64,000 bases of DNA from Physcomitrium patens (GCF_000002425.4 NC_037267.1:10243398-10307397), one strand, 5' to 3'; shown: positions 24,941 through 39,069, numbered from the stretch's first letter. Made by a program: numbers and translations. The notes: a model not told the origin generated them from the sequence alone.

Positions 24941-26949
24941 AGTAAGAAATTTTTGGTGTTTATTTAAGATCTAACTAGAATTTATTAGAGTTTTTTTGTA
25001 TTTCTTAAGGTTTTTTTTAAAATATCTTTAGGAATTATTTAGAATTTTTTGTTAGAATAATTTAAATTTTATTTGAAGTTTATTATAGTATAATAATTTT
25101 TATTTTTATTTTTTTAAGATTATAAAAGTGTTTCCAAACACCTTATGCATTCTATTTTTTTGGTTTTAATCTAACTTCAAGGTAAGATAAAATCTTCTTT
25201 TAATTAGATGCCTAATGCATTTCTAAGCTAATTTTCATACAACATAACTATTGATTGAAAGAAAAAATATGGCTTATATTATAAAAGAGCTCAATTAAAG
25301 ATTATAATAGAAAATCATTTTAAAAAAACATAAATAAAAGATAAGAAGGCAATAAAACTATTTTGTGTTAATACTATTTTTTTTTAATAAAAAGTGCTTC
25401 TTTTTATTTTATAAGATTATAAATAAGTCAAAATAAAGTGGATTAACAAAAATAATATTATAAACATCTTTATATAGAAGTATTGAGTAGCTTCTAAAAA
25501 TATATATTTGAAAAAACTAGGCATTGATATTAGGAGAGGACCAATTGTAAATCAAGGTTGAAATTTAATTTTGAGGCACAAAATTGTACGCTTACAGCAA
25601 TTTTAATTTTTCTTTTGTTGATTAAAACGAAAGATTAAAAGAACAAATTTTATAGATTTTGTTTGATTATTAGTTTTAAGTAATATGAATAGATACTGAC
25701 TTTGTGAGAGCTTTGCAAAGTCAAGATTGTTTTAGGTGATTGGAGGTTTAATGAAATACTAAAGAGTTTGCATTTAAAAAAAATGTTGTGAGTATTACAG
25801 TAAATTGACAAATAAAAATTTATGGAATTTTTTATTCACTTTTTCTAAATATTATTTATCAATGAAATATAAATTAAATAGTCATCTCAAAGATTATCAA
25901 AATTTAATTGGATTAGGATCTTAAATTTTGGAGTTTAAAGGATAGTAAGGATTTCTATGATCTTAAGCAATTTTTTGAATTGGATTAAAAAAAATTTGTA
26001 TGAGGAAATAATAAACTTAATTTGAAATATTTTTTCAAATTTTAAAGACAAAAAAATGATGCAATAAGGGGCTATTTTTGCTAGTAGATTGACATTAAGG
26101 TTGGAGAAGGAAGACCATTGGCAATAGAGCAGATTAAGAGCTTTTTATCCTAATTTGTAACCTTTTTTATTTTTTTTTATTTTTTAGATCTTTTTTACTT
26201 TTTTTTAATAAGTAGGTTGAAATGTATGAAAATATTGAAGAATGATTAATAATTCTACTAATAATTATTAAGGTTTTAAAATTACTATAGGATTTGATTT
26301 GGTTTGATTAAAATTTAACAAAAATTACTATACCAGAGAGAAATAAGGATATTTAATTGAAGAGTTATCAACATTGATCTTGTTAACATAGTTTAATTGT
26401 TTTTCTAATTACTAATATTAATAGCCTCATTCAATGAGAAGAATAAATGTTAATTGGATGATATAGTGTCTTGTTACAACTCAATTTTTTTTAAAAGATG
26501 GCGAACTTAAAATATTGCCATGCAACAATACAATCTTACCACTAACTTTATCTTTTGCAATACTACCTACTTTTATTATCTCTTTTTGGGTCATTTAATA
26601 TAATATCAATTTAGATACCTATTTTATATTTTATTTTACAAGGTAATTTATTTTAGTGGTTTCCGTATTTAATTTACTTAGAACCATTCATCTATTTATA
26701 AAAACAAATCTTGAAAGCTAAATACACAAAGATACATACATATAACAAAAAGAAGTTTGTTTGTTTTAGAACTATTCAAATTTTTTGGATTGATAATATC
26801 TCCTCAATTAGGATGTTTGTCCTATTGGATTCCTACTTTATTTATATAATTTTTTATTATAATTAATAACTTAACTTTAACAACCTATTTGATATTCCAT
26901 GATAGTCCAACAACCTATAATAAAATTTCTAAGAGCTAATTATCCAACT
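24941..26949. other. AT-rich desert
   Basis: No gene, RNA or clear mobile element was recognised. The segment at about 24960-25095 is built of degenerate, short motifs (variants of TTTAGAATTTATT) resembling those at 30225-30720. Confidence 0.5.
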
Positions 26950-27680
26950 TGAAAATAGAAATTATCATTTTTTTTAATCTATTAGTTGAATTTTACATTG
27001 TTACAAAGATATACTATATAATTTCTTAATCTTATTAGAAAAAAGATTAAGGATCTTGGTATTGAAAAGAATAATTGGGCCATCTATGTAGATGAATGAA
27101 GATAGATAATAGAAGTTTCCATTTTTATTAGCCAAAAGTCATATCTAATAGCCTTCAAAGAGGTTGTCTAAGACCTTAGGGAGGATGAAGATTACTATTT
27201 GGAATCTTTTAAATATCAAAGACTTGTGTAAAATAATTTAGGATTTTGGATAAAGTTTTGGTGCAAAAATTGAGTGATTTAGAGATTTTGCAAAGAAGAC
27301 ATGAGAGCTCAAAATCAAATTTGGAAAAAAAAAAATTCATGCATATAAATAAGGTTTTAAAGATGCTTTGTTATAATTTGATCATTTCATACAAATTAAG
27401 AGATTTTTGGAAGCAAAGACCTCATAGAAGTATAAAAAATGAATACATAAAGCTATAATAAAATTTTGATATGAAGATAAGTTTTTGAAAGAAGATTATG
27501 GATTTTCTATGAAGTTATTGAGATTTTATTTGATAACATTTGCTTAGTTATGTATTGGCATAGAAAAGGCTATTTAGAGATTTATAGATGCTTTAGAAAG
27601 AATTATATACACATCTATTTAAATATAAAGAATTCTTGTTTTTATAATATCTTTCAATATTATCATGCTTATTTTTTCTT
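26950..27680 (+). repeat. R1 repeat, partial copy e
   Basis: Similar by eye to the 62220-62560 and 54650-55750 stretches of the R1 family. Shared phrases include the run from AATCTTATTAGAAAAAA through GATGAATGAAGATAG, then TTTTGGTGCAAAAATTGAGT, and the late R1 phrase ATTATGGATTTTCTATGAAG. It is strongly decayed. A 70-codon open frame at 27246-27458 falls inside it and is considered accidental. Confidence 0.65.
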
Positions 27681-27931
27681 TACATGAAGAAAAAATAATT
27701 TTTTAGAATTTGGCTAATAAATTTAAGGTAAACAGTCTACAACTTAGTACTTAGAATATTTTCAAATTGAAAATCATGGTACTTAATAATATTCATTGTT
27801 GTCAATTTAAAAAAATTTGTAGATCAAAATTAACTTTGAATATTAAGATTTTGGAAGCTTTATAAGATGCAAGTGGCTTTTATTAAGATATTTTAATAAT
27901 TTTATAATAAGATTGAATAATCTAAAATAAG

Positions 27932-27933
<2 letters not shown>

Positions 27934-27971
<38 letters not shown>
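27934..27971. repeat. (TA)n microsatellite
   Basis: Alternating TA run of about 38 bases. Confidence 0.95.
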
Positions 27972-27974
<3 letters not shown>

Positions 27975-30224
27975 CATACATATTTTGAAATAATTAATAA
28001 AAGCCACCATAAATTTATATCCATATTGTACTAAAGCATCTTCAAAAATCTTTATATCTAAATTTATTCACATCACTAATAGCTTCGAACTTTAAAACCA
28101 TCTTTTTGATATTACAAATAAATTTATTATAATTAATTATTAATAGTCTATTATAACACGTTAAATAATAAAAAAAACTTCTTATGTTTTGTAACAATAT
28201 AACATACTTGTGGTCATTCTTAAATATAAAATGTGCAATGTTTACTATCTCTTTTGTCATCAAGCTTCCAAGCTAATGGAAAATAAATACAATAAGACAA
28301 AAAAATTAACATATATGCATATATTCAACCATTTCTTTTACAAGAATGTTTGCTGCTATATATTCATCAAAAATTACTCTATCACTTCTCTTCTAGGTTG
28401 TAAATTCATAAGATAGAGACTATATCTAAAATTTATAAAAGTCTTGTGTCACTCATTCTATTTGCCAATACAATTCTTTGCAATCTTTTCTATCTATCTA
28501 AGCTTTTCAACTTTTATTACTATAATCAAAATTAATAATCTATTGATGAATAAAATCTCTATTGCAACTAGTGCAATGGACTTATTTAGTTTGTACACTC
28601 TACTACTAATTTGCACTAATAAAAAACTTAATTTTTTTTTGAAGTTACAACCTTAATTTGATCACTATAGTTAAGAATAATCTAAGTTATTTATAATTAT
28701 ACAACTCCACAAGTGCTACTTTACATATCCATCAAATTATTAATTATAATTTCATAATATATGGAAGATATATAAATATAATAATAATATACATATTTAA
28801 TGTCATCTACCTTTATTCTAATATTATAAGGATTGATTGCTTTTATACTCTACTACAATCCAAATCAAGATTTACATGCCATTCTTTGGTATACTTAGCA
28901 AGAAAATAAAATTTAAACTCATAATATTTTGGATACATGAAAAATTTCCATTTACAAAATGTAGAATTTGATAAATTTTAGAATATAGATAATTTAGAAT
29001 TTGATAAATATTCTTTGCATTTGTTTAAAACCACATCAAACCATTAATCTTAAGTCTATAAATATGAACTTAATGAAAAAAACATCAAGAAATTCAAGTA
29101 GACTTTTGTGACTTAACTTACTAAATCTAAATCTTAATTTGCAAACAAGGCAAGATCAACCATACTAACTAATGTATACTCTTGAGTGCAATTTTTTTAA
29201 ATGTGAAAACCTAAGTATTGGCTGCTGTATGAAGCAATCAATTAAAAATTGCTTTATATAATACACATGTTTTGGTAGCCTTGGTTTGTATCTTGAATGA
29301 ATTAAGGATTTTTAGCTTTTATCTTTAAATCTCTATTAATCATTTGGGATATATTAGAACATGGTAAAAGAGATAGGAGAATATTAATAGATCCAAAGAC
29401 ACAATCATCTTCATTCACAATACTACCTATTTAACCATAAAGAATGCACAAAATTTCCATTACATATATAATATCAAAGTTCAAGATTCTATAACAAGTT
29501 CAAACTTAATTAAGCTTTAACAAATATTCTACCAATCATCGATAATATTACAAGAAAAAATCAAAATAATACCTCATCTCATTGCCAAAAAAATCTTGCA
29601 TTTTGAAGCACACTTATGGTTTCTATGCACACACCATGCATCTTTTGTGATTTGCTACTAATCTGACAACATGCAGCCAAATTCAACTTAGGAAATGCAC
29701 AAAAGACACATACTAGTAGCAAAAGTAAACGTGACTCCAAAAAAGTAGATCGTGGCTTAAAAATTTAGAAATGACGAGTTCCAAAGGTATACAATAGGAT
29801 GGAGAATCAACAAAAATCCTCAAACACAACAAACAAAAGCAATTTATTTGAGAGCAAGAAGGCCCATGCAACAACAATGCAGCTTAGTGAAGGCAAGAAC
29901 ATTGCATTATTGAATTGTAAACTTAAAATAATAATAAGAATAATTAGAGTATTTTAAGTAGTATCTTAAATGTTGTTTTGCATTGAAGAGATAGAAAATC
30001 TTACCGTGTTTCATCCCATTTTTGGTGGATATAAATGACTTTGATAAGTCTGTGGATCTGGATTTCACAATGTGCTGCATTTAAGCCTCTCCATTAGTAC
30101 CCACCATGTACTTTGTGCTGGATGACAGAAAATCCAAATCGCAGTCTGAATTTCATATACTTTCTTAAAAAAAGATAAAAGAAAAGAAAAGAAAAAACAA
30201 GAACAAATTGTATGTATACTTTAT
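27972..30224. other. AT-rich desert
   Basis: No gene was recognised. A somewhat less AT-rich patch at about 29590-30140 could be unique sequence, but no open frame or RNA fold was convincing. Minus-strand translations near 28042-28420 were considered as Copia pol remnants and not accepted. Confidence 0.45.
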
Positions 30225-30720
30225 ATTAAAATTTTAGTATCTGTCTTTGAAATTTTATTTGTCTTTGATTAGGATTAATTATAATTTTATTAGAATTTGA
30301 TAAGATTTTATATAGATTCTTTTAGAATTTATCATAAATTATTTAAATTTTCTATAGAAATTTATTAAAATATTTTAAAAAATTATATATAATTTCTTTA
30401 TGATTTTATTATAATTTTTCAAAAATATATTAAAAAAATTATAATTTGATTAGAATATTTCAAGGTCATGTTTAAAGTTGAATTAGAATTTATTGATATT
30501 TCTTTAAAAAATTATGTGAATTTTTCTAAAATATTTCATAATTTATTTCTAATTTTATTAATATTTTTTATGATTTTTTAAAATACTTTAGGATTTATTG
30601 GGATTTATTTACGATTATTTTTAGAATTCATTTAGGATTTCATAAGATTTAGAACTTAGGGTTAATAGAATCTAGAATTGCTTAGATTTTGAATCCCTAA
30701 AGGAATTGTAGCTGTCAAAT
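30225..30720. repeat. Degenerate short-period repeat tract
   Basis: Roughly 500 bases made of irregularly repeated variants of AGAATTTATTA / AGGATTTATT, separated by AT-rich spacers. The period is not regular, so this is either a very old satellite-like array or low-complexity expansion. Confidence 0.45.
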
Positions 30721-31878
30721 AAGGATATGTCTAAAATCCTCATTTTTTTAAGATTATAAGAAATTTGTAATCTTTGGATAATTTTCTTCAATATCTAAAT
30801 ACTTAGTATATTTCTAAGTTGTATTTTACATAATATATTAGCACTTGATAGCATTAAAGAATTTATGTTTCATGATCTACTTGACTTTGCTCTATTGCTT
30901 TCTATAGATATTTTGCAAATAAAAATCTTGTTCCTAGCACCTTCTATATTTAATTATTCTGTATTTCATTAAGTTAAAACCTTAAGCTTTAAGTGATTGC
31001 AACATATACCAAATTATATAACATTTTTTAAATTCTTTAATAAGATATTAATATTTTTGTTAAATTTATATGTATTTCTAAATTTGTTACTTTAAAAAAA
31101 TGTTGTCCATCTTTAATGTCAAAAAAATTACTTGAAAAGCCTCTTTAAGGATTACCAGGAATCTTTACTTAAATTGTTTTTCAAAACAAATTTTTTTGAA
31201 GAATATAAAATATAGAACTAATCACAATTATAATTTAATAATTTTCCTAAACAAGAAAACTTGCAATTCTATTCCAACATTGAACCTTTTCAATACATAT
31301 ACAAAAGTCAAGCTACAATAGATCTAAACCTTCATTACTCTCATACCAAACATAATTTAATTCGTCCTTGTTCCAATAATAAAAACACTATTTAAATATG
31401 CCTTAATGAAGAATTTCTTTTTATTGCTGATTAAGAAAAATATCTTTCATAATTTAAAATTTTTTCCACACTATTAGTAGTGTTAAAAGACTCAATCTTA
31501 GGTTTATAGTCTTTATTACTAGAGTCTTTATGGTTTTGTCTCATGTTATCTTGCATCTATTGTCCATCAATTTATAAGTCAAGCTTTTATGTACACTAAA
31601 GAAAATAACTAGTCATAAAAATAAACAAAATAAAATAAAAAATTAATTATAGCAAATATTAGTCATGTGGTGAAAGACTATGTTTCAATGAATTTCAAGA
31701 ATATTATTTTTAAAATATTAAAAAATTAGAGGATGGATTCAAATGTAACAATATACTTAATATCTAATTAAAATATTTAAAAAATTATGATTCTAAATTA
31801 ATAAAGAATAAATAGTAGAAATATATAATCAAAAAAATAATATCTTAAATTTTTAGAAAAAAATCTATTATGTTTAAT

Positions 31879-31926
<48 letters not shown>

Positions 31927-33774
31927 AGAATTTGAGATTTTAAAATTATAAAATAATATTTTTTTGGTGAATACAATTATTTAGAACAGATTGAGTATAT
32001 AATTTAGAGCAATTGAATACTTTGTAATGACAAAAAATATATAAATGAAAATAAAAAAATATTATAAAGAAAAATCCTATGTATTATATTACAAGAAAAT
32101 AATAATAAATAGACTAGTAAATGTGTTAAATTTAAATAGAAATAAATTAGTGTTATAGGATCAATACTTGAAAGAGTCAAACATATAATGTGTTTTCTAT
32201 GTTGATAAGTGGATTAAACCTTAATTTTTTTTGTTAATCTTCTTTTTTCTAATAAGTTTAATAAAAGAAAATATAAATGCATATTTTTTAAAAAATTGTA
32301 GAAATTATACTACAAAGATATTAAAACTAATTTATTATAATGTATGTAGTCAAATAAAGATAATTTTATTAGATGGAATATAATAAATCTTTAAATATAT
32401 CAATCATTTATCAAAGAAGATATATTTATAGCCATCCAAAGCTAAGAAATAGAACTTTAGAAGATTTAAGAAATTAAAAAAAATTCTTAAAAAAAATAGT
32501 ATAATCTTAAGATGTTTTATTCAAACATATGTCAATGAAAGTAGAATGTATTTAAAAATATAATTTATTGTTCATAATTTTATTTTTCATATATAACATA
32601 ATAAAATAAATACTATATAAGCCAATTATACTATTATAAGAATAGCAAGAAGCATGTTAAAATATTTGGACAAGGTACTATTGTAGAAAATTAGATCTAA
32701 AATATATAATAATATTTTTTAATTCTAATTGTAAAAGAAACAAACCATATTGTAGCTTCAATCTTTGTTATTATGTTACTTTTTATAAGATTTTGAAATT
32801 AGTAAATAAAAAAACGGATTTATCTATAAATATTAATAAAATAAAAAATACAATAAAAAATAAATAAAGATAAATATACTAAATAAGATAGTAAAAAATG
32901 AAAATTTCTTAAAAAAATCAGAATATCATTTATAGAAATCATATTAACATGGTTAAAATAATATTTAATTTTTTTATTTATTAAATTTTAATTTTAAAGT
33001 TATATTATTTTTCTACATACAAAAAAGGATTAGATTAGATTAGATAATTGTTATGCGTTTAAATCACCTTATATATCGTAATTTTTTTATGTAAAATCAT
33101 GAAAAAATTGATTACAATTTGTGATGTGAATTCCACAACAACATCAAAAATTATAGAATTGTGAAAAATATTTTTTTATATTATTTAATTTTTCTTGTTT
33201 TAAGTTTAAAGAGTTTATTGATTATTTAAGTATTTAATAGATTTTATTAGTATTTATAAGTTACACGTATCTTATTAGAAATTTTTTTATAAAAATAAAA
33301 TTTCAAAAAGGTCTTAAAGGTCTTATCTTAGTTGGTCCAATAATTTTGCTACTATTGAATATTAAAGTTTAATTATTGAGACTAATATCTATAATAATCT
33401 TATATGGACATATAGGTTTAGGCTACAAATACATTTAAAATTGCTATACATATACCCTTGATGTCTATATATACATCTAAAGATTTTAATTAGCTACTTT
33501 AGATCCCCTCTTTATTGTCTTGGTGCAGGTCTTAGATCTCCTTCTTATTTCTATATCTTGGTGACAAGACAAGGAAGAAAAAAAGAAGGGTCTAGGATCC
33601 CTTTTTTTAAGATCTTAAAGAACAAGAATTTCAAAATCCTTGCTAGGATAAGAAAGACGGAATTTAGAATAGCCAATCAAAGACCTTGAATGTATATATA
33701 AATATAATAGATATGAATATAGGAATTTGAGATGTGCTTTTAGATTGAGTCCTTTATATGTTATTTATTAAAAA
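30721..33774. other. AT-rich desert
   Basis: No gene or element was recognised. Composition is extremely AT-rich, with a TA microsatellite at 31884-31922. A slightly richer patch at 33480-33700 just before the G2 LTR is unassigned. Confidence 0.5.
31884..31922. repeat. (TA)n microsatellite
   Basis: Alternating AT run of about 39 bases. Confidence 0.95.
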
Positions 33775-34325
33775 CATAAAAATATATTAAGGACATGAAA
33801 CTCAAATAGATAGAAAATACATTCTAATATCATTTAAAAAGAATAGATATTTACTCAAAATTAATATAAGATTGAAACTAGAATAGATATTAATAAAAAT
33901 AAGAAGACTAAAAAGTCTTGAAACAAGACAAAGAATTAGAAGGACATTGACAAAAGCAAATAAGGCTTCACTTTTGTTTCTATATATACTATTTAACTAG
34001 AAGTTACATGACAACGTTTTATAGGACCTCTAATACATTTTTTATTTGCAAGACACAAGTCTTAACTTGCAAGATAAGTTTCTTATATGTATGTTATAAG
34101 ATTAGCTTATGCTCTAAGCTATCAATATGTACAATATGTAGCTAATTTGTTTGTAAAGTTTCTAAACTATCAATCAATTTCAAACACGTATAAAATCAAA
34201 GCCACATTTATGGAGCTTTTAGGAAGCATATCTATAAGATATTATCAAATTCATCTATTTTAATCTATTTATATCTATTTATATTATCTAAATAATTATT
34301 GAAATAAATATGTATGTTTGTGACA
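33775..34325 (-). repeat. 3' LTR of G2 (L family)
   Basis: Matches 40624-41171 and 3326-3878 in order and orientation. The right edge reads GTGACA, the complement of the TGTCAC start seen at 43874. The left edge is eroded and placed to within about 10 bases. Confidence 0.78.
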
Positions 34326-34659
34326 TTACTTCCACTTCTAGGAACAAGTTTTACAAAGAACAGTGATTATATGTTGATGAAATTCAAAATGTGACAAATT
34401 ATATTTGTTACATACTTTGATCTTTGTTACCTTCAAATGTAGTTGATAGGTCCTCTGAGCCATCAATAATATCCTATTCCAATGTAAAAAATAATACCCT
34501 AATATTTTATTGTTGTTAATGAATTTGTAACTTCTTTCAAATAAAATATTTATAATACCATCAAGAATCATTTCTACCTTTAGTAAAATGATCAAAAATC
34601 AAGATTCTTTTCTAAAATTTTTAAACTAAATGTATTATATTTTTCTATTTATTAAAAAT

Positions 34660-34841
34660 ATATATATATATATATATATATTATTGAGGATCTATGACAT
34701 TAACTTCAAAGATATAGTAATCATAATATTTTGTTTGATAAATTAAAAAAAAATATATTTGAATTAAATTTTTTTATTATTAGATATTTATCTCTTTAAT
34801 GCTATAAATATAAAAAATAAAAAATAAAAATAGAATATAGA

Positions 34842-34887
<46 letters not shown>
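34660..34887. repeat. Two (TA)n microsatellites
   Basis: Alternating TA runs at about 34660-34682 and 34847-34887, inside the 3' non-coding part of G2. Confidence 0.9.
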
Positions 34888-34989
34888 TTGATAAAAATTT
34901 GATATCCTTCATCTTAGTTTTGATAGATTTTATTAATGAAAATATCAGCCTTTTTTATTATATTTGTAAGATTCTTAGTTGGCTTCTAT

Positions 34990-36180
34990 AAGCATTCACT
35001 AATATCATATTTAAGCCAATGAACAAGATATTCTAATCTATTTTGATGCTACCTTAAGTCTAAGACTTCTTTGATCTCAAAATCTTTATTATTATCTACT
35101 TTTATAAGAAGATGTGGTAATTATTTTTATTTTTATTTTTATATCTATTATCTTATATGGCTCAAGTAGAGATATACAAAATATGAAATGGATATTTATA
35201 GACTTTAATAGATATAAATAGTAAGAAAATAGATTGATTTTTTCAAAAATAAGAAAGTAGTTTAAATCTATTGTAATCCAACTTACCACAAGAGCAAATA
35301 GTCTTGATATTATGAGAAAGTAACCATATCTTATTGCTAATATAGAATAGAGGTTATTCCTTGTAATAGGCATCTATATTGATTATTTGTTGTTCTTGAG
35401 TTTTCTTTAGTTGTGCCTTCATTGTTACATGTAGCTCTGATAAATAAATTTTTAAACTTTTTATAATAGGATTATTAATTTTTAAGAAGTAAAAAATATG
35501 AAGTTATGGATGATAACTATAATTAATCAAAAAAATATTTTTTGATAAAGAAATATATTATGTAATTATTAAAAAAAATTGCTAATAGTAAAAGAATTAT
35601 TTAATCATGTTGTTAGTAGTTGATGGAAAAACCTCAAATATTACTTTAAAATTTGATTCATCTGCTTCATTTATTAATCAATTTGAGGATAAAAAGTCAA
35701 AGATAGTTTTATGTCCACCTTCAAAATCTTCAAAAAAATTCTTCAAAATATTTATATAAATTGAATCTTTCTATCTAGTATAATATCTTTTGTCAATCCA
35801 TGATAGCAATAAATATTGTTTAAGAAAAAATAGGTTTTTTTTTTTTTTTTTTTTTTTTTTTACCTATGATAGATTTTGTACAAAGTGAAAAATATACCAT
35901 TTTAATAAAATGATCTACTATCATGAATAGAGAATTATAAAAACTTGAGATTATAAGATCTATGATAAAATCCATAAAAACAAAAGACAACAATTGTTCT
36001 AAAACAAGTAATGCTTAAAAAAGTCCATATGGTTGATAACAAGGAATTTTTAATCTTGAACAAATGTTGCATGATTGCACAAAGTCTTTAATTGCCTTCT
36101 ATATTTGAAGCCAATAAAAATCTCTAAATATCAACTCTAACATCTTATTATATCTAAAATGTGATCGGTGTATATAATAA
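34990..36180 (-). pseudogene. Integrase and chromodomain remnant (G2)
   Basis: The DNA at 35010-35080 is parallel to the chromodomain segment at 56940-57020 (the phrase AATGAACAAGATATTCTAA versus AATGAATAAGATATTCTAA). The stretches at 35680-35730 and 35860-36120 parallel the integrase core and zinc-binding region at 57600-58020. It is fossil and heavily broken. Confidence 0.7.
35835..35861. repeat. Poly(T) tract
   Basis: About 27 T residues within the integrase remnant of G2, absent at the same place in related elements. Confidence 0.92.
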
Positions 36181-36199
36181 CTAATCTAAAAACACCTTG

Positions 36200-37260
36200 A
36201 AGATGATGATGCCATTATTAAAATAAATCCACCATTACAAGAAGTTCTTTCTTGTAGATCTCATTATTAATCTTTGCTGTTGAAAATTTCTTAGAATACA
36301 AAGCTATTATATGGAATTTGTCATCTGCTCCTAATAGTGACAATACCACACTCAAGGCAAAGTTCAATGCATCTTTTAATAAAAAATACCTTAAAAAAGT
36401 CAATGCGATACAAAGTTAGTGGAAAAATTAATGTTGTTTTGAAATCTTCAAATAATACTTTAATTTCTTTATTCCACTAAAATTTGTCTTTATAAGTCAA
36501 AAATATAAATGAAAGTACCACTTAAAAAAATTCTTCATGAAGATGTAATAATAATTGATAATTTTTTAAAAAAATTACATATCTTTAATTATTTTTAGAA
36601 TATTTTATAATGATTTGAATCTTCTTAAGATGCATCATAAGGTCTTTATTTGAAATGATGTATCCTAAAAAGTCAATAAGTAGTATAAAATATACACTTT
36701 TTCATCTTGACATATAATCATATAATTTTAAGTTTTTGTAATACACAACAAATATAAAATTTATGTTTTTTTGTATTTTTAGAATAAATTAAAATATCAT
36801 CTAAATAAAAAATAATAAAATCATCAAGAAATTCAAAAAAGATATTATTTAATAATTATTGAAAAATAGATAATATATTTTTGAGTCCAAAAAGTATGAC
36901 ATAATATTTAAAATGGCTTTACCTAATTTAAAATTTAGTCTTTTATTCATCTCCTTTTTTGATGCATATTAGGTTGTATATTCCTGAAAGATATATTTTT
37001 GTATAGATCTTTGGTTGATTAAGTTGATCAAAAAATTTTAATATTAAAACTAAAGGATACTTATTTTTGTTAGTGATCTTATTGAATCCTTGATAGTCCA
37101 CACACATCTGTAGAGATCTAACTTTTTTCTTTACAAATAAGATAGAAACTTCTAGTGGAAATTTAAAATAGCCTATAAAGTTCTTAGCCAAATTCTTATC
37201 ATTGTATTCTTGGAATGTAGCCAATTCATTTTGTAATAAGCTATAGATTGGTCCAAATGA
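36200..37260 (-). pseudogene. RT and RNase H remnant (G2)
   Basis: The minus-strand peptide at 36218-36403 includes YSKKFSTAKINNEIYKKELL, the RNase H segment also seen at 58204-59040. The one at 36943-37224 includes FVKKKVRSLQMCVDYQGFNK, the RT segment [20 protein letters not shown] of the younger element. It is fossil and broken. Confidence 0.82.
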
Positions 37261-37299
37261 TACTTAAATTCTTTCTAAAAGATCAATAATATAGTTAAA

Positions 37300-37660
37300 A
37301 GATGATGCACTGGAAGAATATTTTTATTTTTTTTACATAAATATCTTAATAATATTTATACTAGCTTAGAACGTCACGTAAAGTCTTTCCACCATCAAAA
37401 ATAGATGTCGCATATATAGTAAAAGATGACCTTTTTTTTACAATATGCATGAAAGTTCATGCATGTATCAATAAAGATTTTATTGTATTTGATTTTTTGG
37501 TTTCTATTTAATTAATAAAATTTTAGATAAAAATATGGAAAAAATTATGGTTGTAAGAAATCTAATATATTTGAAGGTTATAATTTTTTTGACACAATAA
37601 TCTTAAAATAATTGGATTAAAAAAATCTAATAATATTAAATATTATTAATTTATTATTAT
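37300..37660 (-). pseudogene. Protease remnant of G2, left part
   Basis: Collinear with 1440-1790 of G1. Similarity stops near 37660 and resumes near 38935, after the inserted R1 repeat. It is decayed. Confidence 0.6.
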
Positions 37661-37689
37661 ATTTAGTTACTAATTTTTTAAAAAAAATC

Positions 37690-38930
37690 ATATGTTGTTA
37701 TATTATAATTATTTATAATATATAAAAATTAATTAAAATAGATAATATATTTATAAATATTGATGTAATTTAAAAGTTGTTAGTAGATTCATTTAAAGAG
37801 AGTTGATATAAGAAAATTTATTTTGATATGTTGATTATAATATCTAAATTATATAAGATTTAGATATTTAGTATAAAACTTAAGGAGAAGATTGAGACAA
37901 AGATGAAGATCCAAATGTCTAAAAAAATTATTTAGAGGGATGAAAGAAACTTATGGATGGATGAAGGCAAAAAATAAAGATCTTCATCCCTATTGGTCAA
38001 AGGCCATTCCCAATAGGCATTCAGCATGTTATTTGCAATCATAATGAGGATTTCAGTGACTTCAAAAGAGGCATTTGAGAATCAAAAGCAAGAATTATAA
38101 GATCTTGGATTTCGGCTTTAATTTGTATACAAATTTTAGAGGATTTGGAATTAGAATGATGAAATTATAGCCGTTTGAAGTTAAGGTGTCTTTTTAAGTC
38201 ATATTATTGCTCTTTTGAAGATACAAGGAGTTTTATGATAGATTTTGGAAATCAAGAGGTACAACCACAAGGCTGATATTAAGATCTATATCTTTTGTAA
38301 AATAATTTTTGCATTTGAAATTTTTATAAAAACAATTATAGAGCATTGAAGATAGTACATGTATTTCAAAGGCACTACATGAGTTGTTTTATTGATAGTA
38401 ATGGTTGGAGCCATATCTTAAGTTTTCAGATGAATTTTTGATTCAAAAATTCTAGAAGTATGTATTATTAAGTTAAAAAGCTATATATAAAATTTTTATG
38501 GTATTTGAGTACTTAATTTGTGAAATATAGAGAAAATTACACATGGGTGTATGTAAAAAAAGGTTTGAAGTTATTGTTAGGAATTTAGTAATATCTCAAG
38601 ATCTATAATGAATTTAGAATTAAAATTTTTTATATTAGTTTTTAAAAGTAGATCAATACTTCATGTAAAATTTTGGTTTGTTTGGATGGTTTGATTGTGA
38701 GATATGAATTGTTGAAATTTGGAAAAAATTCATCTTAAGGATATATAAGGTTTTATAATATTTTTATCACATTTTTAGTGACCTTTGGTACTTAGGACTT
38801 ATATATTGATGTAATTGCATCTATAAGGACAATTTTATATATAAACTTGATATTTTTTTATCTAGATGCTTGTTTGAGTATTTGATGATAGCAAGAAGTC
38901 CAACGCTTTCTTAAGGCAAATTCTCTCTAC
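37690..38930 (-). repeat. R1 repeat, copy d, nested in G2
   Basis: About 1.2 kb that interrupts the protease region of G2. The left edge begins TGTTGTTATATTATAA, as the other R1 copies begin TGTTGT. Internal phrases parallel 54650-55500, including the run GATGAAGGC...CTTCATCCCTATTGGTCAAA. R1 landmarks read left to right in the same direction as the copies at 54121 and 63381, so the strand given here is that of the host element only. Edges are accurate to a few tens of bases. Confidence 0.62.
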
Positions 38931-38934
38931 CACA

Positions 38935-39069
38935 ATAATGTAAGATCTCCAAAGGACAACAAACGACCATCTATGACATTTACATGTATGAATTTAGTTT
39001 TTTTAATTAAGAATATTTCTTATTTTTTGATAAATCTTTATCTATTAATAAGCTCGCTGATGGTTGCGG
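38935..39069 (-). pseudogene. Protease remnant of G2, right part before the gap
   Basis: Parallel to 1870-1990 of G1 (AGATCTCCAAAGGACAA versus AAATCTCCAAAAGACAA). The assembly gap follows directly. Confidence 0.6.

Noticed and set aside
28042-28660. Possible Copia pol remnant on the minus strand
   Set aside because: A few residues looked suggestive (DRVIFDEYIAANILVKEM), but no RT, integrase or gag motif in order could be confirmed.
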